From assembly GCF_900129005.1 (NCBI RefSeq), contig NZ_FQUN01000007.1, forward strand, positions 235,428 through 299,427: a stretch of 64,000 nucleotides of DNA, given 5' to 3'. Below, piece by piece: positions 31,969 through 40,521 of this stretch (positions within the stretch are counted from its first letter, which is position 1; each line of letters begins with the position of its first letter). The notes under the pieces were generated by a model. That model did not search any database. It saw only the letters and a list, made by a program, of their open reading frames with translations, and was not told the DNA's origin. The position numbers were made by a program, and so were the translations under genes. The DNA is from Leeuwenhoekiella marinoflava DSM 3653. GTDB lineage: Bacteria; Bacteroidota; Bacteroidia; Flavobacteriales; Flavobacteriaceae.

Positions 31969-32259
31969 ATGCCTATCACGAAACAATTTTTAAAATCAAA
32001 ACCAGAGTGTAAAGTTACGTTCACTGTACTTGATACTGAAGCTAATTCTATTGCTGTTGCAGGAGATTTTAATGACTGGGAAAAAGCAGAATTGAAAAAA
32101 TTAAAGAATGGGTCATTCAAAGGAGCTCTAAATATTCCTGTTGATTCTTCTTATGAGTTTAAATATTCAGTTGATGGTAAATGGATGAATGAGCCGGAAG
32201 CTGACAGCTTTAAATGGAATGACTTTGCAGGTGCAGAAAATAGTGTCTTAAGTCTATAA
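31969..32259 (+). CDS. CBM48/isoamylase-early-set-like protein
   Basis: This 96-residue single-domain protein has the glycogen-binding/isoamylase N-terminal beta-sandwich signature: VTFTVLDTEANSIAVAGDF, then NDWEKAELKKLKNGSFKG, then YEFKYSVDGKWMNEPEAD. The conserved FNDW and tryptophan positions fit glucan binding. It has no catalytic domain. Free-standing versions are common in Flavobacteriaceae and have an unknown partner. It has its own promoter-like sequence and a terminator 7 bp after the stop. Confidence 0.88.
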   Translation: MPITKQFLKSKPECKVTFTVLDTEANSIAVAGDFNDWEKAELKKLKNGSFKGALNIPVDSSYEFKYSVDGKWMNEPEADSFKWNDFAGAENSVLSL

Positions 32260-32265
32260 AATATA

Positions 32266-32296
32266 AAAGGGCAAGTTTTAAAATTTGCCCTTTTTT
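32266..32296. terminator. Bidirectional terminator between the CBM48-like gene and egtD
   Basis: AAAGGGCAAGTTTTA and AAATTTGCCCTTTTTT pair almost completely, with T tracts on both strands. It lies 7 bp after the CBM48-like stop and next to the stop of the convergent egtD. Confidence 0.85.
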
Positions 32297-32297
32297 G

Positions 32298-33269
32298 TTA
32301 CCTCACTTTAAAAACATAATCTGTAAAGCGATTATGTTTGTCACTGTATTGAGCTAAAATCTCTAGCCCGGCTTCTTTAGAAAGCCATTCCACAATATTG
32401 TCATCATATTTCTGGGAAATCTCAGTATGAATACTTTCCCACGCGGTAAAGTTGATTTCAAGATTGAGTTTTTTAATAGTTACTTTTTGATCTTGTGTGC
32501 TAACTAAAAAGCTTTTTGCGGTTCCTGTTTCAGGGTCGTAAACGGGCCAGTGTTTAAATTGATTTGTATCAAAGTCACTTTCTAATTCTTCATTAATACG
32601 ATGAAGTAAATTTTTATTGAATGCCTCTGTAATTCCTTGACTGTCGTTGTAAGCACTCAGAACTAATTCTGGATTTTTTTTCTGATCAAGTCCCATAAAT
32701 AGAAGGTCACCGCTTCGCATCGTTTTTCTGATATTTACTAAAAAATCTACAGCTTGTGGATGGGTAAGGTTTCCAATATTAGAACCTAAAACCATGATGA
32801 CCATTTTACGGTCTGTATCACGATTTCCTAAATCTTTTAAAACGTCAAAATAACTTCCTTGCTCAGGTTTTATATCTATTTGAGGCCATTTGTGGTTGAT
32901 AGCATTTTTGAGCTCATCGAGCATATTCTGACTGATATCAATAGGCTTATAAGTAAAGTTTATTCCTTCAGAAGCAAATTTTTCGAGTAAAATTTTAGTT
33001 TTCTTTCCATCGCCGGCACCCAGCTCAATCAAGTCAAAACCTGCTTGTTCCTGAAATAATTTTGTGATTTCCTGTTTATGGGTATCGATTATTTCATATT
33101 CACATCCAGTAAGGTAATACTCTGGAAGTTCCATTATTTGTTGAAAAAGTTTATCCCCCTTTTTGTCGTAAAACCATTTTGAAGAAACCTTTTTAGGAAA
33201 AGTGGTTAAGCCTTCATAAACTTCCTGCTCAAAGGCTGTCTTAAATTGTGTTTGCTGTTCTGTTTTCAT
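32298..33269 (-). CDS. egtD: L-histidine N-alpha-methyltransferase EgtD
   Basis: EgtD makes hercynine by trimethylating histidine with SAM, the first step to ergothioneine. The 323-residue protein has the family start FPKKVSSKWFYDKKGDKLF and QIMELPEYYLTGCEYEII. The SAM motif is DLIELGAGDGKKTKILL. IMVLGSNIGNLTH and MGLDQKKNPELVLSAYND are also conserved. It lies 9 bp downstream of egtB on the same strand, forming a two-gene operon. The N-terminus supports the chosen ATG. Confidence 0.93.
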   Translation of the reverse strand: MKTEQQTQFKTAFEQEVYEGLTTFPKKVSSKWFYDKKGDKLFQQIMELPEYYLTGCEYEIIDTHKQEITKLFQEQAGFDLIELGAGDGKKTKILLEKFASEGINFTYKPIDISQNMLDELKNAINHKWPQIDIKPEQGSYFDVLKDLGNRDTDRKMVIMVLGSNIGNLTHPQAVDFLVNIRKTMRSGDLLFMGLDQKKNPELVLSAYNDSQGITEAFNKNLLHRINEELESDFDTNQFKHWPVYDPETGTAKSFLVSTQDQKVTIKKLNLEINFTAWESIHTEISQKYDDNIVEWLSKEAGLEILAQYSDKHNRFTDYVFKVR

Positions 33270-33278
33270 AAATGCGAA

Positions 33279-34445
33279 TTACCTTGCTAGGCGTAAACCG
33301 GTGAATTGCCATCTTAGTTGAGGATGGAAAAAATTACGATAAGTGGCTCTCGTATGATTATCTGAAGTTGCTACAGAGCCGCCTCTAAGTGTTTTTTGAC
33401 TCACCATAAACTTACCGTTATATTCTCCCAGTGCACCCGGAGCTTTAGTATAGTTAGGGTAGGGTAGGTAGGCACTTTCTGTCCATTCCCAGCGCTGCCC
33501 CCAATCAAATTTACTTTGAGCAATTTCCCATTCAAATTCAGTAGGTAGTCTTAAACCTTTCCATTGCGCAAAGGCGAAAGCTTCATAATACGAAATGTGT
33601 GTTACTGGTGCTTGCAAATCAAGTTTTTGAACTCCGTTAAGTTGATAACAATACCACTCGCCATCTTGGTTTTGCCAGTATTGTGGTGCAAAAATATTGT
33701 TTTCTTCTATCCAGTCCCAACCTTCACTGTGCCAAAGCAAAACCTGATTATAACCATCATCCTCAATAAATTTAAGGTACTCCGCATTGGTTACGAGTTC
33801 ACTTGAAATCTGATATTCCGAAAGAAAAACGTTATGTCTTCCCAGTTCATTATCGTAACAAAATCCAGAATCGTTGTGACCTATTTTATAAACCCCCTCT
33901 TTTACAGGGAGCCATTTGGGAGTATTAGAAATGGGCTGGTATTCATTAAAATTCTCTGAATATAAAGGCTGTAATGGATTATTTCCTAAGATATATTTGA
34001 TATCTGTAAGTAGAAGTTCCTGATGTTGTTTTTCGTGATGTATGCCTATTTCTATCAGCTCTTTGAGTTCTGTTAAACTATCATTTTCCTGAAGCAACTT
34101 TGCTAAAGCAGATGTTACATATTTGCGATACGCATAAACTTCTCCAACTGTAGGTCTTGATAGATTTCCGCGGTCTGTGCGTACTACGCGAGCACCCATA
34201 CTTTCATAATAACTATTAAATACAAAAGCAAATTGCTTGTTAAATTCTTTGTAGTCAGATTTGTATTTTTTGAGTATAAAGTCTTCAAAAAACCAAGTTG
34301 TATGTCCTAAATGCCATTTAGGAGGTGAGACGTCAGCTATAGGCTGTACCACATAATCTTCTATTTGCAAAGGTTTGCAGATCGTTTCAGTATGTGTTCT
34401 GGTTTTTAAAAAAAAGTCTAAGAGAGCAGATGTGCTAACAATCAT
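33279..34445 (-). CDS. egtB: EgtB-type iron-dependent sulfoxide synthase
   Basis: EgtB forms the C-S bond onto hercynine with oxygen and a thiol donor. The 388-residue protein has an N-terminal DinB-like domain (SPPKWHLGHTTWFFEDF) with the iron motif HHEKQHQELLL (HX3HXE) near residue 130. A C-terminal FGE/formylglycine-type domain follows (YKIGHNDSGFCYDNE, AFAQWKGLRLPTEFEWE, TLRGGSVATSDNHTRATYRNF). It is cotranscribed with egtD. No egtA, egtC or egtE gene is next to them, so the thiol donor (cysteine or gamma-Glu-Cys) and the lyase cannot be read here. An OvoA-like reaction is a less likely alternative. Confidence 0.9.
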   Translation of the reverse strand: MIVSTSALLDFFLKTRTHTETICKPLQIEDYVVQPIADVSPPKWHLGHTTWFFEDFILKKYKSDYKEFNKQFAFVFNSYYESMGARVVRTDRGNLSRPTVGEVYAYRKYVTSALAKLLQENDSLTELKELIEIGIHHEKQHQELLLTDIKYILGNNPLQPLYSENFNEYQPISNTPKWLPVKEGVYKIGHNDSGFCYDNELGRHNVFLSEYQISSELVTNAEYLKFIEDDGYNQVLLWHSEGWDWIEENNIFAPQYWQNQDGEWYCYQLNGVQKLDLQAPVTHISYYEAFAFAQWKGLRLPTEFEWEIAQSKFDWGQRWEWTESAYLPYPNYTKAPGALGEYNGKFMVSQKTLRGGSVATSDNHTRATYRNFFHPQLRWQFTGLRLAR

Positions 34446-34526
34446 AGCAATAAATATAACTTTGAGTTATTTTCAAAGTTAAACATTTAATGCTTTGAGT
34501 CTTTTTCAGATAACGTTAAGCCCTAG

Positions 34527-34940
34527 TTAAAAGGTGAATGGCATCGAGTACTTTATCGCTCTTGGTTTTCCGCCTGCTTGCCCTGGAGTCATTCTAGGGA
34601 TAGCTAAAATGTTGCGTATTGCTTCTTCTTGAAGAACTTTGGTACCCCCTTTTACGCCAAGAATTTGTGGCTTCCCTTCTTCGTTGATTGCAAAATCAAC
34701 CACCACTTTTTCTTTAACACTGCCTCTTTTATATCCCTCTGGAAATTTGAAGTTAGAAACAACGTGTTGTACAAGTTGCTTTTTAAAACAAGCTTTTTTC
34801 TCTGCTAGTGAACCTTCACAACCCGGCCAAACCGGAGGAATTTCTGTAATTGAAATTGCATTGCCAGATACTGTGATACCTTCTTGTGCATACGTGATGC
34901 CAGCTAAAAGAAAAGCTGCGACAAAAATAATTGATCTCAT
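34527..34940 (-). CDS. TonB C-terminal-like energy transducer protein
   Basis: This 137-residue protein starts with a cleavable signal peptide ending GITYAQ, not a TonB anchor. It then has CFKKQLVQHVVSNFKFPEGY and VVVDFAINEEGKPQILGVKGG, the TonB_C beta-alpha-beta pattern, ending in PRMTPGQAGGKPRAIKYSMP. Short exported TonB-C proteins are frequent in Bacteroidota and have no known partner. It follows thyA by 18 bp and is probably cotranscribed. A true TonB role is doubtful because the membrane anchor and proline-rich spacer are absent. Confidence 0.8.
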   Translation of the reverse strand: MRSIIFVAAFLLAGITYAQEGITVSGNAISITEIPPVWPGCEGSLAEKKACFKKQLVQHVVSNFKFPEGYKRGSVKEKVVVDFAINEEGKPQILGVKGGTKVLQEEAIRNILAIPRMTPGQAGGKPRAIKYSMPFTF

Positions 34941-34958
34941 GATGTTGAAGATTTGGGT

Positions 34959-35810
34959 TTAAACAGCGACAGCACCTTTAATATGTGGGTGTGGATCGTA
35001 GTTTTCTAATTTGAAATCGTCAAACGTAAAACTGAAAATGTCTTTTACTTCAGGATTAAGCTTAATTGTCGGTAAGGTGCGTATTTCTCGGCTTAATTGC
35101 AAATTTAATTGCTCTGTATGATTGTTGTAGATATGTGCATCGCCAAAAGTATGTATAAAATCTCCTGGTGCATAATTACAAACTTGCGCCATCATCATTG
35201 TAAATAACGCATAAGACGCAATGTTAAAAGGAACGCCTAAAAATACATCTGCACTACGTTGGTACAGCTGGCAAGAGAGTTTAGGTCTTTTGTCTTCCGC
35301 GTTAGGATTACCGGGAGCCACATAAAACTGAAAGAATGCATGGCAAGGAGGTAGTGCAGCTTTTCCGTTAGCTACATTTTCAGCAAAAGATTTTGAAGTG
35401 TCTGGCATAACGCTAGGATTCCAGGCGCTTACTAGCATTCTTCTGCTGTTAGGGTTGTTTTTTAGAGTTTCAACAAGCTCTTTAATCTGATCGATTTCTT
35501 CGCTATTCCAGTTGCGCCATTGATGCCCGTATACCGGCCCTAAATCACCATTCTCATCAGCCCACTGATTCCAGATACGTACGCCGTTTTCTTTTAGGTA
35601 GTCAATATTCGTATCACCTTTTAAAAACCATAAAAGCTCATAGATGATAGATTTTAAATGCAATTTTTTTGTGGTGACCATAGGGAAACCCTTGCTTAAA
35701 TCAAAGCGCATTTGATGACCAAATACACTTAATGTTCCTGTACCTGTTCGGTCTCCTTTTTGTACTCCTTCTTCTAAAATATGTTTTACAAGGTCGTGAT
35801 ATTGCTTCAT
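34959..35810 (-). CDS. thyA: Thymidylate synthase
   Basis: ThyA makes dTMP from dUMP with methylene-THF, consuming the folate that FolA regenerates. The 283-residue protein has [15 protein letters not shown] at the start, [20 protein letters not shown], the catalytic Cys in [13 protein letters not shown] and [13 protein letters not shown]. It is slightly longer than the 264-residue E. coli enzyme because of an insert around the [15 protein letters not shown] region. An in-frame ATG ten codons upstream (35840) is possible but not family-like. Its operon partner is the TonB-like gene downstream. Confidence 0.97.
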   Translation of the reverse strand: MKQYHDLVKHILEEGVQKGDRTGTGTLSVFGHQMRFDLSKGFPMVTTKKLHLKSIIYELLWFLKGDTNIDYLKENGVRIWNQWADENGDLGPVYGHQWRNWNSEEIDQIKELVETLKNNPNSRRMLVSAWNPSVMPDTSKSFAENVANGKAALPPCHAFFQFYVAPGNPNAEDKRPKLSCQLYQRSADVFLGVPFNIASYALFTMMMAQVCNYAPGDFIHTFGDAHIYNNHTEQLNLQLSREIRTLPTIKLNPEVKDIFSFTFDDFKLENYDPHPHIKGAVAV

Positions 35811-35952
35811 GATAATAGGCTTATAAAGAATAGAATTCAAAAGTAAGGAATTACTTATTTTAATTTGATTGCGATTTTTTTTTTAACGAGATACTTATTA
35901 ACTAATAATAATGATTATTTTCGCTTTCTTAAAAAAATCTTAATTTAGTTAA

Positions 35953-36321
35953 ATGGTCTTAAAAACTATCGCTTACCCTTTCGGAGAAGTTAAGTACTAC
36001 AAAGGTTTCATTCACGTGAAATTTAATGAAGATCTTGACGAGGTTAAAATTGAATATTCTAAGAAGTTATTCGAGAATATTGAAGGTTTTTATGGGTCAG
36101 AAAAATATGTTCTAATATCAGAACGTAATCTCAAAACAAGCTTTAACGCAGATTTGATGAAAAATTTGAATCTTTCTAAAATGAGAGGTTTGGCTGTCGT
36201 TTCTGAAGAAGGAGTGAGTCGTCGTGAGGAACTTATAAAAGAACAAAGCTTATTTAAAGGCTCCTTCGCATATTTTACAAACTATAAAGCAGCTGAAGAG
36301 TGGGCTAGAACTTTTGATTAA
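35953..36321 (+). CDS. STAS/SEC14-like hypothetical protein
   Basis: This 122-residue cytosolic protein has alternating strands and helices (IAYPFGEVKYYKGFIHVKF, then YVLISERNLKTSF, then ITEEG-like MRGLAVVSEEG). It is similar in overall shape to the small STAS-like proteins of marine Flavobacteriaceae. No catalytic motif is visible. It is convergent with nupC, 4 bp between stops, and has no operon partner. The STAS-like call is a shape judgement only. Confidence 0.6.
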   Translation: MVLKTIAYPFGEVKYYKGFIHVKFNEDLDEVKIEYSKKLFENIEGFYGSEKYVLISERNLKTSFNADLMKNLNLSKMRGLAVVSEEGVSRREELIKEQSLFKGSFAYFTNYKAAEEWARTFD

Positions 36322-36325
36322 GAGT

Positions 36326-37741
36326 TTAACCTATAATCATACCCGCTATAGTTGCAGAGAGTAAGGAAGCTAATGTACCTCCTAAAACAGCTTTAAGGCC
36401 AAATTCTGAAAGCGTTTTTCGTTGTCCTGGAGCTAAAGATCCAATACCGCCTATTTGTATACCTATAGAAGCGAAATTGGCAAAACCGCACAATAGATAG
36501 GTAGCCATAATTACCGATTTCTCATAAGTAAAGCTCAGCGCATTTACAGGATTTTTTAATTCTGCTAATTGAATGTACCCAACAAATTCACTTGCAGCTA
36601 GCTTAATACCTAGTAGTTGTCCCATAAGCATGACGTCTTCATAAGCGACGCCTATAAGCCACATTAGTGGGGCAAAGATGGTTCCTAAAAGAGATTCTAG
36701 AGAGAAACTGCTGTATGGTGTATTTGCAGCTAGAAAATCATTTAGAGAGGTTACTTCTCCTATCTTTCCGAAGCCATAATTTATCATTGCTATAAAGGCG
36801 ACAAAAACTAAAAGCATGGCACCTACGTTTGCAGCAAGCTTTAGCCCTTCTGTTGTACCTGTGGCAATAGCATCTAATATGTTAGAGCCTATTTTATCTG
36901 CTGAAACCTCAACTCGAGGATCTATTTTTTCCTGTTGAGGATACAAGAGTTTAGAAATCACTATGGCACCAGGAGCTGCCATTACTGAAGCAGCAAGTAA
37001 ATGTCTTGCAAATTCTAATCTTAAATCAGCATCATCGCCACCTAAAAAGCCTATGTAAGCCGCAAGAACTCCGCCTGCTACAGTGGCCATACCTCCAATC
37101 ATAACTAATAAAATTTCTGAGCGCGTCATACGCTCCAGATATGCTTTAATCATCAATGGAGCTTCGGTTTGGCCTAAAAATATATTACCGGCTACAGATA
37201 AGCTTTCTGCACCAGAAATACCTAGTAGTTTTGTAAGTACCCAAGCCATACCTTTTACAACAATCTGAACTACTCCTAAATAGAATAAGACTGAAGTTAA
37301 TGCAGAGAAAAATATTATCGTAGGTAATACTTGGAATATGAATATGAAGCCGTAACTTTCGGTATCCATCATTCCGCCGAGAAGAAATTCGCTACCTGCT
37401 GCAGTAAAATCTAGAATCTTGACAAATATTTTTCCTACAAATTCAAAAGCTTTTTGAACAAAAGAAACTTTTAATACCCCAATAGCTAATAATAGCTGAG
37501 CGCCAAGACCAACTCCTATTGTTTTCCAGTTTATTGCTTTTCTGTTATTGCTGAATAAATAAGCAATAAGTAACAAACAGGTCATTCCCAATATACCCCT
37601 CCATAAACTGTCAAAAGAAAAACCTGCGTTAGGGATGAGTTTTTTTGCTTCATTAACGGGTAATACTTCCTGAACGCTTTGAGCAAATGAGGAAACTGTG
37701 GTGATTGTAGAAATGAATAGGAAAAGGAGTAGTTTTCGCAT
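36326..37741 (-). CDS. NupC-type concentrative nucleoside transporter
   Basis: This 471-residue transporter of the CNT family imports nucleosides with a cation. It has the FLGQTEAPLMIKAYLERMT and MATVAGGVLAAYIGFLGG motifs, and a late YLLCGFANFASIGIQIGG motif. About ten transmembrane helices are seen. The first 20 residues look like a signal peptide (LFLFISTITTVSSFAQ) followed by a periplasmic linker, as is often seen in flavobacterial homologues. It lies 5 bp downstream of the DUF151/UVR gene in the same operon, and thyA is 0.5 kb away, so nucleotide supply is a local theme. Confidence 0.88.
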   Translation of the reverse strand: MRKLLLFLFISTITTVSSFAQSVQEVLPVNEAKKLIPNAGFSFDSLWRGILGMTCLLLIAYLFSNNRKAINWKTIGVGLGAQLLLAIGVLKVSFVQKAFEFVGKIFVKILDFTAAGSEFLLGGMMDTESYGFIFIFQVLPTIIFFSALTSVLFYLGVVQIVVKGMAWVLTKLLGISGAESLSVAGNIFLGQTEAPLMIKAYLERMTRSEILLVMIGGMATVAGGVLAAYIGFLGGDDADLRLEFARHLLAASVMAAPGAIVISKLLYPQQEKIDPRVEVSADKIGSNILDAIATGTTEGLKLAANVGAMLLVFVAFIAMINYGFGKIGEVTSLNDFLAANTPYSSFSLESLLGTIFAPLMWLIGVAYEDVMLMGQLLGIKLAASEFVGYIQLAELKNPVNALSFTYEKSVIMATYLLCGFANFASIGIQIGGIGSLAPGQRKTLSEFGLKAVLGGTLASLLSATIAGMIIG

Positions 37742-37746
37742 CTATA

Positions 37747-38370
37747 TTAATTGCGTTTAGAAATTTCATCACGAATTTTTGCTGCTGCTTCATAATCTTC
37801 AGCAGCAACAGCTTGTTCTAAAAGAGAATTGAGTTCGCTAAGTGATAGTTTTTTATAATCTGTAGATCCAGAATTTTGTTCTTCCTCTTCAACTATAAGT
37901 TGGTCTACAAGAATATCATCTTCCTCTTCGTCTTCAGTCATTTTATCTTGATCAGAGCCTTTTAGGTAAATACCGGCTTTGTCAAGTATGTTTTTATAAG
38001 TAAAGATGGGAGCATCAAATCGCAATGCCAATGAAATAGCATCGCTAGTTCGTGCATCTATGATTTCTTCGATATTATCTCTTTCGCAGATAATGCTGCT
38101 GTAGAAAACACCATCTACTAATTTATGTATAATAACCTGTTTGATAAGAATGTCAAAACGATCGGCAAAATTCTTAAAAAGGTCGTGGGTAAGTGGGCGA
38201 GGAGGTTTTATTTCTTTCTCAAGAGCAATGGCAATAGATTGCGCTTCAAAAGCACCTATAACAATAGGTAATTTGCGATCCCCTTCTACTTCACTTAGTA
38301 TTAAAGCGTATGCACCATTCTGTGTCTGGCTGTACGATATACCCTTAATATTCAAACGCACTAAACTCAT
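37747..38370 (-). CDS. DUF151 bifunctional nuclease-like protein with a UVR motif
   Basis: This 207-residue protein has an N-terminal DUF151 (BFN) domain (MSLVRLNIKGISYSQTQNG, LPIVIGAFEAQSIAIALE, DARTSDAISLALRFDAPIF). An acidic linker (EDEEEDDILVDQL) follows, then a UVR motif at the C-terminus (LNSLLEQAVAAEDYEAAAK). Plant BFN homologues have nuclease activity, and the UVR motif mediates UvrB-UvrC contact. An upstream ATG at 38418 adds a hydrophobic stretch that is not family-like, and it lies within the etfBA terminator, so 38370 is preferred. It is the first gene of the operon with nupC. Confidence 0.88.
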   Translation of the reverse strand: MSLVRLNIKGISYSQTQNGAYALILSEVEGDRKLPIVIGAFEAQSIAIALEKEIKPPRPLTHDLFKNFADRFDILIKQVIIHKLVDGVFYSSIICERDNIEEIIDARTSDAISLALRFDAPIFTYKNILDKAGIYLKGSDQDKMTEDEEEDDILVDQLIVEEEEQNSGSTDYKKLSLSELNSLLEQAVAAEDYEAAAKIRDEISKRN

Positions 38371-38387
38371 AAGCTGTAAAAATATAA

Positions 38388-38434
38388 AAAGGCTGTTTAA
38401 AAGAGGACAAATATCCAAATTTAAACAGCCCTTT
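38388..38434 (-). terminator. Terminator after etfBA
   Basis: GGCTGTTTAAA and TTTAAACAGCC form an 11-bp perfect stem with an 18-nt loop, followed on the minus strand by a T-rich run. It separates etfBA from the DUF151 gene on the same strand. Confidence 0.75.
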
Positions 38435-38455
38435 GAGCGGTCGAAAATACTAAAT

Positions 38456-39424
38456 TTAAGAGTTACTTGCTTTAAACTCTTTTAATTTTTCATTTAACTT
38501 AGGTACAACCTCAAAAGCATCGCCTATAATACCGTAATCTGCGGCTTTAAAAAACGGAGCTTCCGGATCTGTATTGATAACAACTTTTGTTTTTGAAGCG
38601 TTGATTCCTGCAAGGTGTTGTATCGCTCCAGAAATACCTATTGCGATATATAAGTTAGAAGCAACCGGTTTTCCGGTTTGCCCTACGTGTTCGCTATGTG
38701 GTCTCCATCCCATGTCAGAGACTGGTTTTGAACAGGCTGTTGCTGCGCCTAAAATATCTGCCATCTCTTCAATCATACCCCAATTTTCAGGACCTTTGAG
38801 TCCGCGACCACCACTAACTACGATTTCTGCATCTGCGATGGTGACTTTATCTTTTACTTTATCAACTGACTGAACATCAATATTGAAATGAACGTCATCT
38901 AGGCTTGGTTCAAAACTTTCTTCAGAAGCCTCTTTCTGAGCTTCTTTAAGGCCAAAACTATTTTTAGAAAGTCCAATGATTTTTACATCGGTTTTGATTT
39001 CGGTGTGATTGAATGCCTTATTGGTAAACGCAGTGCGCTTAACGGTAAACGGAGATTCGCTTTCAGGAAGGGCAACAACATTAGATGCATAACCTGCATT
39101 AAGATCTACAGCTAAGATAGGAGCAAGGTATTTTGCATTGGCACTACTGCTCAATACAATTACTTTTGATCCTTCTTTTTGAGCAGCTTGAGTTAGTGCG
39201 CTGGCATATGCATTGGCAGTAAACTTAGCAAGTTTGTCATTCTTTAAATGAACGACTTTATCTGCACCATAAGTGCCTAACGAAGACGTTTCGTCAGCAT
39301 TAATTGTAAGAGCTGTTACAGTGGTGTTCATCATATCTGCAATGCCACGAGCGTAGCTTACCACTTCATAAGCCGTCTTTTTAAACTTTCCTTCTTCTGA
39401 TTCTGTAAATACTAAAACTGACAT
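38456..39424 (-). CDS. etfA: Electron transfer flavoprotein alpha subunit
   Basis: EtfA binds FAD and passes electrons from acyl-CoA and other dehydrogenases to the ETF-quinone oxidoreductase. The 322-residue protein has MSVLVFTESEEGKFKKTAY at the start. The C-terminal FAD domain has VVSGGRGLKGPENWGMIEE, GWRPHSEHVGQTGKPVASN, YIAIGISGAIQHLAGI and a late VINTDPEAPFFKAADYG. It is cotranscribed with etfB, 66 bp upstream. Confidence 0.96.
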   Translation of the reverse strand: MSVLVFTESEEGKFKKTAYEVVSYARGIADMMNTTVTALTINADETSSLGTYGADKVVHLKNDKLAKFTANAYASALTQAAQKEGSKVIVLSSSANAKYLAPILAVDLNAGYASNVVALPESESPFTVKRTAFTNKAFNHTEIKTDVKIIGLSKNSFGLKEAQKEASEESFEPSLDDVHFNIDVQSVDKVKDKVTIADAEIVVSGGRGLKGPENWGMIEEMADILGAATACSKPVSDMGWRPHSEHVGQTGKPVASNLYIAIGISGAIQHLAGINASKTKVVINTDPEAPFFKAADYGIIGDAFEVVPKLNEKLKEFKASNS

Positions 39425-39490
39425 ATTTTATATTTTTAATTTCTGTCTAAACAGAAATAGGATTCATAAATAAAAATTTGATGCTACTTA

Positions 39491-40237
39491 TTAAATAACT
39501 TTAGCCTCGTTATGTAGTAAGTCTATTAACTCATCTAAGTTGTCTGGTGAAACCAATTTCACTTCACCTTTAGGTGCTGGTTTTTCAAAAGAAACAGCTT
39601 TAGTTTCAGTATCTGCACCTTGAGGTTCTTTTACGTCTAATGGCTTTTTACGCGCCATCATAATACCTCTCATATTAGGAATTCTCAGATCGCTTTCTTC
39701 AACCAAACCTTTTTGACCACCTATTACTAAAGGAAGTTTAGCGGTAACAGTTTCTTTACCTCCATCTATTTCGCGGATAGCCGTTGCCGTTTCTCCTTCA
39801 ACTTCAAGACTAATGCAGGTATTTACAAAACTAGCACCTATCAAATTAGCAAGCATTCCCGGTACCATACCTCCATTATAATCAATAGATTCACGGCCGG
39901 CAATAATAAGGTCGTAGTTTCCTTCCTTAGCAACAGCGCTCAATTCTTTTGCAACTTGAAAACCGTCTAAAGCTTCGGTATTGATTCGTATTGCAGAATC
40001 TGCACCTATAGCTAAGGCTTTGCGCAAAGTAGGTTCAGTTTCTGGACCACCTACATTAATAATATCTACAGTTGCGCCTTGTTTTTCCTTAAACCACATT
40101 GCGCGGGTAAGGCCAAACTCATCATTAGGATTAATTACAAACTGAACACCGTTAGTATCAAACTTGGTGTCATTATCTGTAAAATTGATTTTTGAAGTCG
40201 TATCAGGTACGTGACTGATGCATACTAATATTTTCAT
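39491..40237 (-). CDS. etfB: Electron transfer flavoprotein beta subunit
   Basis: EtfB is the AMP-binding partner of EtfA. The 248-residue protein starts MKILVCISHVPDTTSKINF, with VINPNDEFGLTRAM and IIAGRESIDYNGGMVPGML. The C-terminal peptide MRGIMMARKKPLDV is the ETF-beta signature region that contacts partner dehydrogenases. It is first in a two-gene operon with etfA. The 284 bp upstream is shared with the divergent pyruvate dehydrogenase beta-type gene and carries a plus-strand TAnnTTTG box. Confidence 0.96.
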   Translation of the reverse strand: MKILVCISHVPDTTSKINFTDNDTKFDTNGVQFVINPNDEFGLTRAMWFKEKQGATVDIINVGGPETEPTLRKALAIGADSAIRINTEALDGFQVAKELSAVAKEGNYDLIIAGRESIDYNGGMVPGMLANLIGASFVNTCISLEVEGETATAIREIDGGKETVTAKLPLVIGGQKGLVEESDLRIPNMRGIMMARKKPLDVKEPQGADTETKAVSFEKPAPKGEVKLVSPDNLDELIDLLHNEAKVI

Positions 40238-40361
40238 ATATAAATTTTTACGTGTAGCTATTTCGTTTTCGTTACGAAAATAAGCATTAAATTTGGAAAT
40301 TTGCTATGCGTGCATAACAAAATTTAGTTAAAACCGATTCTTTTGGGAAGATTTAATTCCT

Positions 40362-40369
40362 ATTTTTGC
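40362..40369 (+). promoter_or_regulatory. TAnnTTTG -7 box for the pdhB-type gene
   Basis: TATTTTTG matches the -7 consensus, with a TTTG at 40343-40346 as a poorly spaced -33 candidate (15 bp). It would give a leader of about 150 nt in front of the ATG at 40522. The leader is AT-rich and I see no riboswitch in it. Confidence 0.35.
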
Positions 40370-40521
40370 TGTCCCTGCAAAATTGGTGATTTTACTCACT
40401 ATGCGGGATACAAAAATCAAAAAAAATAGCTTGATTTTTAAGGTTTTTTTGAGAGATTGCGTAGCATAAGTTCGCAAAATATAGATTTTGATTAATAGTA
40501 TTCTTACATCCATTTTTATTT

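Noticed and set aside
36326..37741. NupC signal-like N-terminus as a sign of wrong start
   Set aside because: There is no better in-frame start, and a leader-like first helix is common in flavobacterial homologues from memory.
40238..40521. Riboswitch or small RNA in the etfB-pdhB gap
   Set aside because: The gap is AT-rich with a promoter-like box only. No stable conserved fold was seen.
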